This document shows positions 56,596-64,000 of a stretch of DNA of 64,000 bases, piece after piece. The first letter of the stretch is position 1; the number at the start of each line of letters is the position of its first letter. The notes below the pieces were generated by a model, which saw only the letters and a program-made list of their open reading frames with translations, was not told the DNA's origin and did not search any database. The position numbers and the translations under genes were made by a program. Source of the DNA: Anthoceros angustus (taxonomy: Eukaryota > Streptophyta > Anthocerotopsida > Anthocerotales > Anthocerotaceae); contig MU008161.1 of the NCBI GenBank assembly GCA_010909165.1, forward strand, positions 930,001-994,000, read 5' to 3'.

Positions 56596-57534
56596 CCAAT
56601 TGTTGGTGCGAATACGGGACAATTTTCTAGTGTTGTATCCCCTGCGAGAGGAGATGTCCCCAAAAAATGGTGATGTAAGTTCTCCTGCATTGTCAGTGCA
56701 AAAAATTTTGATCTTCTGTCCAGAGTGGTTCTCCGCATAAGCTTGAAATGTCTTGAAACAAGGAAATGCCTCGGGTTTGTGATTGAGGAAATAAAGGTGT
56801 GTCCAGTGACTAAAATCATCGAGCAGGACAAACATGCATAGTTTGCCTGAAAACGTTGTTGTCTGCATAGGTCCGCAAAGGTTAGCATGCACCAACTCAA
56901 GGATACAGGATGTTTGAGAGTGTGATCTAGGGTAGGGCTTGCTAGCGTGCTTACCTACGACACAGCCAGGGCATAGAGGTAAAGCGCCCAACTTGGAAGG
57001 TAACCCTAAGATCAGATTGTTGGTTGACATCCTCTGCATGCCCTGCAAGTGTAAGTGTGCCAAGCGCAAGTGCCATAAAGTAGTTGTAGCATCTATATTG
57101 GAAGCTACTAAACTGTGTGTGGTGTGCGATGAACGTAGGGATTCTGGCAGGATGCCTGAAGCCACATAAAACAACTTACCATTTTGGGGATAGAACAACT
57201 TCACTATTTGCCCGGATGCGTGTCTAAAGGTGATCAGACAACCTTTGTGAGTGAAGGAGATTTTGCTGTTTTGAGATCTAGTAGCTTGTGTGACTGACAT
57301 CAAATTGTGTGTCAGTGTAAGAACGTGCAGGACGTATTTTATGAAAGCTACATGATTTTGAAGCTGCACATTTACCACTGCCTTACCAACAGCTATATGT
57401 GGAGAGCTATCTCCCATGTAAACAGGTTTGTGGAGTGGGCAAAGAGGTATATTGGAAGAACCAATCCCTCCTTGGAGACATGTGCTCAATTGCTCCACTA
57501 TCAAGAAGCCACAGATCTTGAGGGGGTTTCTCAA
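56150..57534 (-). pseudogene. Protease and integrase of second copia element
   Basis: The protease motif DSGA is readable at about 57,510-57,500 in a frame shifted from the rest. The GAG-pre-integrase block follows (LWHLRLAHLHLQGMQ, CPGCVVGKHASKPYPRS). The integrase core starts near 56,900 (LELVHANLCGPMQT, FVLLDDFSHWTHLYFL, CTDNAGELTSPFF) and continues after a frameshift as HRSIMDDVRSSLHTAGLP. Of the DDE triad, the D of LDDFS and the D of TDNAGE are visible. Confidence 0.88.
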
Positions 57535-57576
57535 AAATCGCCTCTGGTGGCGGTGAAGACATAGGAAGGGCCTTGA

Positions 57577-58415
57577 TCACTGCCTTGCAGTGAAATTTGG
57601 TCTTGTATTAGGGTTGTGAATTCTTGCAGCTTTGTCCCTTTTCTTTTTTCTACAGTCACGTGCTATGTGACCTGGTTTCTGACAATAGTGACATGTCTTA
57701 TTTTTAGGTGCAGGATTTGGAGGAGGTTGTGGGATCCGTTGGGATCCATAAGTGGAGGAAGAAGGTTTGGGTTTCCAGCGCTTCTTACTGCCTACATAGA
57801 AAGCAGAGGTACTCGTAGGAGTACTTGAAGTAAGGTGCGATTGCCTTAGCCTAGCTTCATGCATTATTGTAGGAATTAATGTCGCTAGAGTTAACGGATT
57901 GCTAGGTGTTGCACTATTTGATTGGCCTGAAATAAAAGGGCCCCATGATGGGGGTAAAGCCCTCAAAAGATGCATCACCTAAGTCTCATCATCCAGGGAT
58001 ACTCCGGAGGAGATGACTGAATCTAGAGAAGCTTGCCAATTTTCTAAGAAATCTAGGACTGAATTTCCCTCTATTAGTTTAATTGATTGTAACTGTTCTT
58101 GTGCATATAGTCTAAATGCCTCCCCTCTAAGTATGTGGATTTTAGTTTATCCCACATATCCTTAGATGTAGTTAATCTTTTGATGAGAGGTATTAACCTA
58201 TCTTCCACATGCAGCAGAATGTCTGATCGTGCTTGTGTATCCTTGGTCAGCCATGCAGGTAAATCAGCATGTCCAGATGCAGGCTGAGCTTTTGTGCCAT
58301 CAACTACAGACCATGTGGAGCTTCTCAAGAGAAGCATTTCAATGCGGGTGGCCCAATTCAACTTATCAATTTGATAAGCCCTGTTGTTTGAGGGAGTAGC
58401 CATTGTGCTTGGCAA
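57577..58415 (-). pseudogene. gag of second copia element
   Basis: The frame starts at ATG 58415 (MPSTMATPSNNRAYQIDKLN) with a UBN2-type gag (WLTKDTQARSDILLHVEDRL, TSKDMWDKLKSTYLEGR). It stops at 58,074 and resumes at 57,978 with the CCHC zinc knuckle CHYCQKPGHIARDC (about 57,690-57,652). The break makes it a pseudogene. Confidence 0.9.
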
Positions 58416-58714
58416 GGGTAATTGGAATCAAAGATTTTTTGTCATGATTTCTAGTTGTGACCTAATCTTCTCTAGGATTTCATAGATATCATGCTGTCTC
58501 CTGTAAATATCATCCACATAAATGAAAAGGGTAGAAAGTTGGCATCTGTTTTCATGATTTCTAGTTTGAGCGTAGCTCATTGATTGTCTAATGAGTTTGT
58601 GGGCTGTTTTATGATGTTAGAGAATGATTTCTGGCACTCTAAGACGAGGCAATGAATTGTGTCTATAGGTATTTTTCTATGTATGAGGAGAGACTTCTAT
58701 CAATCTGTTTGTAG

Positions 58715-58965
58715 AAGTTCGTCTCTTATTTCCACGGCATTGTGGACGGAGTCTATCCATTTTGATATGATATTTCTGGATTACATTCTATCCATTATAA
58801 GGCCTAGCAGAATGCTAAGCATTTCATTTCGTCTCTTATTTCCACGGCATTGTGGACGGAGTCTATCCATTTTGATATGATATTTATCCATTTTGATATG
58901 ATATTTCTGGATTACATTCTATCCATTATAAGGCCTAGCAGAATGCTAAACATTTCATTACGTTC
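58715..58965. repeat. Tandem duplication in 5' leader of second copia element
   Basis: TCTCTTATTTCCACGGCATT through GCCTAGCAGAATGCTAA is present twice; the second copy has an extra internal duplication of ATCCATTTTGATATGATATT. It lies between the primer-binding site and gag. Confidence 0.88.
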
Positions 58966-58990
58966 TATTACTGCACGAGCTCTGATACCA

Positions 58991-59174
58991 TGTGCGTAGA
59001 CACATGAGAGCAAAGACGAAGAAGAGAGAATACAATCTGTGTATTGAAGTATGAGAGTGTGCGAAGGCATAAAACATGTCTGTACAAGGAGGAGTCGTGC
59101 CTGTTCGGATCGTGTCTCTTACGATGGCGCCTATTCAGAACGACGAGCATCATGACATGAACTGGTTTCACACA
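58991..59174 (-). repeat. 5' LTR of second copia element
   Basis: 184 bp, bounded by TG and CA, next to the TGGTATCAGAGC primer-binding site on the minus strand and flanked by GACAG. Confidence 0.95.
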
Positions 59175-59816
59175 GACAGAGCTCTAGGTTTACCGAGGCG
59201 TCGGCGACTCCGGCGCTGACGTGCTTGAAATTGTCACGGCTTCACATGCAAGTGCCAAAAAAACGTCTTAGGTTTTGGTGAACAAGGAGAAGGCTGGTGT
59301 TTGCAGCGAAGCTATTGGTGTGTAGTTGTCAGTCAGCCTTACCTACAAGAAATGAGAGCCATGGCTTAGACTCACAGGCATCCCAAAAACTTTAAGAGGG
59401 CAAGAAGAGGCAACCACGATCGTCGTGCCAAGATCATACAATGAATGGACCGCTCGGTGGTGAGTCCTAATGCTTGTCCCACCTTCACAACCCACATTTT
59501 GTCTGAGAACCGGGATTGCTTCCACCTTGTCTACAACGGAAAATCAAGCGATTCGGCCACCCTATGACAAGGATGACAGTTTTCGGAAAGCAAGACCAGA
59601 TATTCCAAAGCCTTTTAAACAGAGGGAACAGTTCGGAAGCAACAAGAAGCGTCACTCAACTTGGCCGCATCAAGAAGCGAGATCTCTACCAGAAAGATAG
59701 AAGAAGCACCTCAGAGAGAAAGAAAAATGCTAAAGACGCTCTCCCGCCCGATGTTTACTTACATCCCCAGCCTAGCTCACAACAAGAGGTTTGTGACCCT
59801 ACGGACCGGGAACAGC
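59175..59816. repeat. Right half of split flank copy, then gene-poor spacer
   Basis: 59,175-59,340 matches 19,349-19,545 (GACAGAGCTCTAGG; GTCTTAGGTTTTGGTGAACA; TGTGTAGTTGTCAGTCAG). 59,341-59,816 shows no gene and probably contains the 3' UTR of the GST gene on the minus strand. Confidence 0.7.
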
Positions 59817-60649
59817 TCAGTGCTTGGACAGCTCCAAAACCTTCTTCCAGGCAGGGCGGGAAGAGATGTCCTCCCACCAGGCGTTCACATGCTTCCGGCT
59901 CCTGATCGGATCAGGCTTCCCGGCAATGTTGATCAAGTAGTGAGTGTAAGGCAGGTGGGAAAGATCTGCCAAGCTGAAGAAGTCCCCGGCAAGGTACTTG
60001 CTCTTGGACAGGCGCTCCTCGTAGATATCCAGCACCTTCTCCAACTCGGCCAGTTTCTCCTCCACAACCTTCTCATCGGTCTGGCCTCCTCGCCACTTGA
60101 TAAACACGAGCTGAAAGACGATGCTGGAGACCAGAGGGTTGTAATTCTGCGACTCCACCTCCAGCCACTGCTCAGTCAAAGCCGTATCCACGATGGTCTC
60201 CCCGTACAACAGGGTCCCCTCCAGGGCGTGCTTGTGCGCAACATGCCTCGCAATGGCACGCGATTCTGCAACCACGCCCTAACCCGTCAGCCGCGTAAAT
60301 CAAACATTCATTCCAATGCCACCCCATCTGCCCCGATCGGTGCCTTCCAACACCAAACGCTGCTTCCCACGCACCTCTGAGCTACCCACTGAACTCGGAA
60401 CAATAACACTCGCTGCAATGCATGCAACACTCCGTCAAAGAAACACTGACCGTAAAGAGTGACGTCCTCGTCCTCGTAGACAGGGATCACACCGAAAGGC
60501 TGCAGCTTGAGAAACTCGGGCTTCTTTTGCTCGCCAGCTCCCAGATTGATAGGGACCAGCTCCACGTCCTCCACTCCCTTCTCGTACAGAGTGGCCAGCA
60601 CCCTGCCGGTGCAGGTCGATCCGGCCATTCCATAAACCTTGGGAGCCAT
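59817..60649 (-). CDS. Glutathione S-transferase, phi class, 215 aa
   Basis: Two coding exons (60649-60451, 60265-59817) joined across a 185-bp GT-AG intron total 648 bp. The thioredoxin-fold N-domain carries the phi catalytic serine in MAGSTCTGRVLA (Ser11), the glutathione-binding loop FLKLQPFGVIPVYEDED and ESRAIARHVA (the split codon restores the E). The helical C-domain (about 85-215) holds TEQWLEVESQNYNP, LAGDFFSLADLSHLPY and the end WKKVLELSKH. Phi enzymes conjugate glutathione to electrophiles in the cytosol. The length is typical. The second intron common in phi genes of flowering plants is absent. The gene lies between the copia insertion and the PLR-like gene and has no partner in the duplicated locus at 19-21 kb. 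Confidence 0.95.
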
Positions 60650-60745
60650 TTCCACAAGAAAGCAAGCGACGAGCGGAAAGGAGCTGAGGCAGCAGGCAGG
60701 CAGACACGCAGGAAGTCAATAATGCTACTCGACGCCGCGCAGCGG

Positions 60746-60757
60746 GATATATATAGT
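60746..60757 (-). promoter_or_regulatory. TATA box of GST gene
   Basis: ACTATATATATC on the minus strand lies about 100 bp before the GST start codon, at a plausible distance for a plant TATA box. Confidence 0.6.
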
Positions 60758-60948
60758 ACTGCCTAGCTCAGGGCTCGGCCCTCTGTGGGTCGATGAAACG
60801 ACGGACGCTAAAATGTCCGCAGTGCGACGTAGTTACAAAAATCAAGATACAGTACATCTGATTAGCGAGTAAGTGTTGTGTGTACAGGGATGTGGTTCCA
60901 ATATACACACTGGCAGGCGATGGAAGCCAGCTCCAAAGGCTGCTCGAG

Positions 60949-62287
60949 TCACAAGAACCTGTCTAAGTACTTATCGACTGTGATGTACTGCACCTCGGGG
61001 TACAGCTGCGTTGCTTCTACCGCATCAGCAGGCACTTCGAAGCTGGTTTGATCTCCCTTGACGAAAAGAGAGTAGAGAAAAGCGGTGAAAATGTCGGCAG
61101 GAAAAGAGGACTCTGAGAGCCAGGTGGACCAAGCTTAGGGTGGAAACATGAAGAAGGTGCTGAGGTACGAGAGGGTAAAGAAAATTCTTACCGTTCACCC
61201 GCTTCAAGACGTCCTGTTCTTCCAGGTGGGTCTTCTCCAAGTGAAGCCCGGATTTCTTCTCCCACAGCTCCACCAGCTCCAGATGACTCAGTTTATTGCT
61301 GGCGGGCCTGATGTAGAGCACCTTGTTCTCAGCTCTGGGGTCGACCGCAGCCCTGACTGTGTAGCTTGCGATGTCCTCTTCCTCCACAAAAAAAGCTGCA
61401 CGACGGTTGGATCCCGACGTGGTTCAGCGTGAGCGGCCTGCCTGCCTGGCTTGAGCATATCATGGGCGAGGGTACGCGGTGACAGACCTTTGGCGTGGCC
61501 GTAGATCACGGCCTTGTCTTTAGGTGGTGCGGTGAGACCGTCTTGAGACAGGCTGGCCACAAAGAAGCCTTGAAAGGTGTTGCTGACAACGAAGGTGTAG
61601 GGCAGCCCTGACGCCTTCACCGCCTCCCGAATCTCAAGCTTGGCTCGCACCAGGGGTTGTCTGGGAGGCAGAGCAGTGGTTCTGGCGAAGTCGTCTCCAA
61701 ACTCCGAAGGAAGAAACCTCTGCATCCACGACACACCTTGAGACGGAGCCTAGCTGGTGGTGAACGCCACTCCACTGCCAGCACACTCAACAATCCTTTC
61801 ACAGGACTCCCAGGACTTGCTCCCTTCACCTTGATGTTTCCCACTTGCTTGGCAGCCTCAATCAGCTTCAGCTGCTGCTTGGTGATGTCGACCATGCTCT
61901 TCACCTCAGCTCCGAATCCTCCTACAAGGGAAATCACCACGTCCACTTGCTTCAACGCTTGGATCAAGCTCCCGTGGTCGTCCAAATCCCCCTGCCAAAA
62001 CCCCAGCCCGCTTCAAAACCCTGCTGCACCGCCAGGCGCATGCCATCACCTACAATGCCAGTGAAACGCGTTTCAAGTCATCCTGGAGTAACCAGCAGAA
62101 AAGTGACTCCAGCCTCTTCCAGGTCCCGCCGCACCGGGGCTTTTGCGGGATCCGAGAGGGAGGAAGGCCGGACGAGGGCGAAGGTAGGATGCCCCAGCTT
62201 CGCGCTGGCCAAGGAAATGTAGCGGCCAACGTATCCTGTGGCTCCAACTACCAGTATTTTGTCCGCCTTCTCCGAGCCCTGCCCCAT
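60949..62287 (-). CDS. Pinoresinol-lariciresinol / isoflavone-reductase-like NADPH reductase, 318 aa
   Basis: Five coding exons (62287-62093, 61991-61830, 61719-61488, 61395-61192, 61112-60949); phases agree and the total is 957 bp. The N-terminus has the NADPH Rossmann motif GATGYVG (15-21). Further landmarks are VDVVISLVGG, RFLPSEFGDDFAR (120-132), a lysine at 146 where the family has its catalytic Lys, GLPYTFVVSNTFQGFF, FFVEEEDIASYTV and the end YITVDKYLDRFL. The family (NmrA-like; PLR, isoflavone, phenylcoumaran benzylic ether and leucoanthocyanidin reductases) reduces phenolic substrates in lignan and flavonoid metabolism; the exact substrate cannot be read from sequence. The start at 62287 is the first ATG before the Rossmann strand. 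A pseudogene copy lies at 19.7-21.2 kb and an exon 3 fragment just upstream. Confidence 0.93.
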
Positions 62288-62489
62288 CGCCACCCACTTG
62301 AATGCCTTCCGGATGTGATGCCGAGTTGTCGAATGCTCCCGTGAGATTGTTCAGCGCAGTTCATGAGAAGCCTGCCATGTAATCGCGACAGGGAACTCCG
62401 AGACACGACATTGCATCGAGTGTGCACCCGGCAGTAAACTTCACCAGGCTGCTGGAATCGCAGACGCTCAACATCACCACAAAGGTAAA

Positions 62490-62770
62490 TGCGGCGTTTG
62501 AAGAATCTTGAATATAGTCTTCTATAAAAACCTCGTCCAACTGGCTCAGGCCAAATGGACATAAATGGACAAACGACTTTCTCTTTCGGTCGTGCGGTGA
62601 GACGTCTTGGCCACAAAGAACGAGGCACTGAACGATGAAGGTGTAGGGCAGCCCCGACGCCTTCACCGCCTCCCGACTCTCCAGCGTGGCTCGAACCAGG
62701 GTATCTTTGGGAGGTAGAGCAGTGGTTCTAGCGAAGACATGTCCAAACTCTGAAGGAACCTCATTGGTTC
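62490..62770 (-). pseudogene. Extra exon fragment of the PLR-like gene
   Basis: PSEFGHVFARTTALPPKD and SREAVKASGLPYTFIV (62,760-62,630) repeat the third exon of the gene immediately downstream, then decay. The following sequence (SSNAAFTFVVMLSVCDSSSL, near 62,510-62,455) has a counterpart near 21,215-21,290 in the other locus, so the fragment is part of the duplicated upstream region. Confidence 0.75.
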
Positions 62771-62859
62771 TCATGTTTTGCTGTGCTTGGGATGGAAGGC
62801 AGGCCGGATGGCAGTTCAGATGTAGCAACATGAGAGGATGGGTCATGTCTGCTGATTGT

Positions 62860-63435
62860 GGTGGTGTTATTGTTTGCTCCAAAGCCCGCTCCTCTGCACA
62901 CAACAACTGAAGTGGAGAAGTGCACTCAGAAACCGGTGAACGAGTACGCCCATATGCTGGCTCACGCTACTCCGCCTCTTCCAAAGTTCTTAGGGTACAT
63001 TACGTGAATTTGTCTGTGGTTGGTACGGTTCGGAGATGGGGAACAAGTGCCCTCTGTAGTCAGAAGAGAGCTGGAAAAGCTGCTAAGGTGGCTCGGGCTT
63101 GTGCACCAATATGGTCATACGATCGACAATGTTGCGCTCATTGTCACGGGAACTCTGCATAAACGGGATTTGCGGGAGCTTCTGGAGAAGTGTCATCCAC
63201 TGAACATGTTTGACAGGTGAGAAGCTGTTGCGGAGATGAAGTATTTGAGTCATTCTGTGGGACTTGGGTCTCTTTGATGGACTTCAGTGCCCCTGATGCA
63301 GTATTGGAACCCTGGCAATTGCTCAAAACAGGTGAGAACTGTGCCGCTTGGTGTTTGAGGGTTTCCCATCTTATGTGGATTCAGGGGTGCTCAGAAGTCA
63401 CGCATTCATGACGGCATACTGCTGATATTCTGAAG
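62860..63435 (+). pseudogene. V-type ATPase subunit d pseudogene
   Basis: Exon pieces of the vacuolar proton pump subunit d (V0 sector) appear in order: APLHTTTEVEKCTQKPV with EYAHMLAHATPPLPKFLGYI (62,881-63,004), YGHTIDNVALIVTGTLHKRD with LEKCHPLNMFD (63,110-63,217), SIGTLAIAQN (63,301-63,331), LMWIQ (63,371-63,385) and, in a shifted frame, AQKSRIHDGILLIF with a stop (63,390-63,435). Splice sites are still recognisable. The central 150 or more residues are missing and the start is absent, so it cannot form the subunit. Confidence 0.8.
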
Positions 63436-63567
63436 GCTGATGAAGTCATCGGCATCGTGATGATACGTTCGCATTTCTTTACTTTTCTGGGTATAAGGCA
63501 AGAAGAGAATTGTACGCCTCCTTCAAAGTTATGGAAGTCATTCACGTGCCCCCTCTTGCAAAGCTTG

Positions 63568-64000
63568 TTAATTCAAGAGCCATATGCCAAAGCCACTTTC
63601 CCCGCAAGCACACAACTCACAAAGAGAGTCCAACGCTGCACTTCCATCCACCTCCATCTCATCCTCCAGGTCCTCCAGGATAAGATAAACGAATTTGCTT
63701 TTCCCGTTCATGTCGTTCCTTTGAGTCCCTTCGTCCCCTCGCGTCAAACAGTTTGTCTTCAAGATATCGCAGTCTACTCCACAGAGCACAGCACGAGAAG
63801 GAGCCATGCTGACAACAGCTGGCAACAGGCCCTTATAAAGAGAAGTAAATCCCTGTGTCATCTGCGAGGCACATCCAACACCACTGCTGTGGCCCTGCAG
63901 CGCCATATGGAACACCTAGCCGAAATGCCCACACCGGGAAGAAATGCCCGCCCCTTCCTTCCATCTTGGACCCGGAATCAGGCTCCGCCCCCACTGTCAC
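63568..64000 (-). pseudogene. Mitochondrial carrier family fragment, continues beyond window
   Basis: The minus-strand frame contains GFTSLYKGLLPAVVSMAPSR and AVLCGVDCDILKTNCL, matching the end of one repeat of a mitochondrial substrate carrier (family pattern YKGL..AVVSMAPSGAVFYGVYDILK). The G-to-R and YG-to-CG changes and an extra residue before DILK suggest decay. The part upstream of 63,915 and the acidic tail do not continue the family. It could instead be a 3' exon of a real gene beginning to the right of the window. Confidence 0.5.

Larger units (their letters stand above)
51900..59174 (-). mobile_element. Ty1-copia LTR retrotransposon, second element, with internal triplication
   Basis: LTRs lie at 51,900-52,088 and 58,991-59,174; on the minus strand they start TGTGTGAAACC and end CTACGCACA. 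Target duplications are GACAA (51,895-51,899) and GACAG (59,175-59,179), and the empty site at 19,350 reads GACAG. The primer-binding site on the minus strand just inside the 5' LTR is TGGTATCAGAGC (58,990-58,979), the classic initiator-Met site. The polypurine tract AAGGGGGG lies at 52,089-52,096 (minus strand). Gag, protease, integrase, RT and RNase H follow in copia order on the minus strand. The frame is broken and a segment of about 1.05 kb is present three times. It belongs to a different family from the first element, since LTRs and RT differ clearly. Confidence 0.96.

Noticed and set aside
36320-59174. The two copia elements as copies of one family
   Set aside because: LTR length and sequence, orientation and RT sequence (for example KPPKGRKIVGSKWVFKIKRK against DPPQGRNIVGSKWVLRKKHN) differ clearly.
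61148-61432. Plus-strand 94-codon frame in the PLR-like gene
   Set aside because: It is the antisense shadow of exon 4 and its intron.

Overview
This window is nuclear DNA of a green plant (streptophyte). The evidence is a plant-type PPR-SMR organelle RNA-binding protein, a two-domain mRNA capping enzyme of the plant/animal type, a C53/CDK5RAP3-like UFMylation adaptor, a phi-class glutathione transferase, a pinoresinol-lariciresinol/isoflavone-reductase-like enzyme, and Ty1-copia retrotransposons primed by initiator-Met tRNA. Introns are short (about 60-310 bp) with clean GT-AG borders. An intact histone stem-loop binding protein (SLBP) gene argues against a flowering plant. A seed-free land plant (lycophyte or bryophyte) or a streptophyte alga fits better, but the species cannot be named from sequence alone.

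The left third (1-18.9 kb) is a dense genic block. In order it holds an unrecognised many-exon coiled-coil protein (+), a 108-residue unrecognised protein (-), a PPR-SMR protein (+), the mRNA capping enzyme (17 coding exons, -), CDK5RAP3-like/C53 (10 coding exons, +) and single-exon SLBP (+). The capping enzyme, C53 and PLR-like models were built exon by exon; every reading phase closes and each gives a family-typical length (679, 549 and 318 residues).

From 19.1 to 21.3 kb lies a decayed copy of a PLR-like locus whose working partner is at 59-62.9 kb. Between them the sequence is mostly mobile or repetitive: an AT-rich island with an intact 283-codon orphan reading frame, a GC-rich decayed coding-like block, G-rich and minisatellite arrays, and a decayed transposon-like region of about 20 kb. 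A copia element (36,320-44,408) inserted into that region with a perfect 5-bp target duplication. A second copia element (51,900-59,174) split the flank of the PLR-like locus, and its empty site is still readable in the duplicate at 19.35 kb.

The right end holds a phi GST, the intact PLR-like reductase, an extra exon fragment of that reductase, a broken V-ATPase subunit d gene and the decayed tail of a mitochondrial carrier gene. The points most worth following are SLBP with an E2F-like inverted repeat upstream, three shuffled ATG8-interacting motifs in C53, the internal triplication of the second copia element, and the duplicated PLR-like locus with its micro-inversion.
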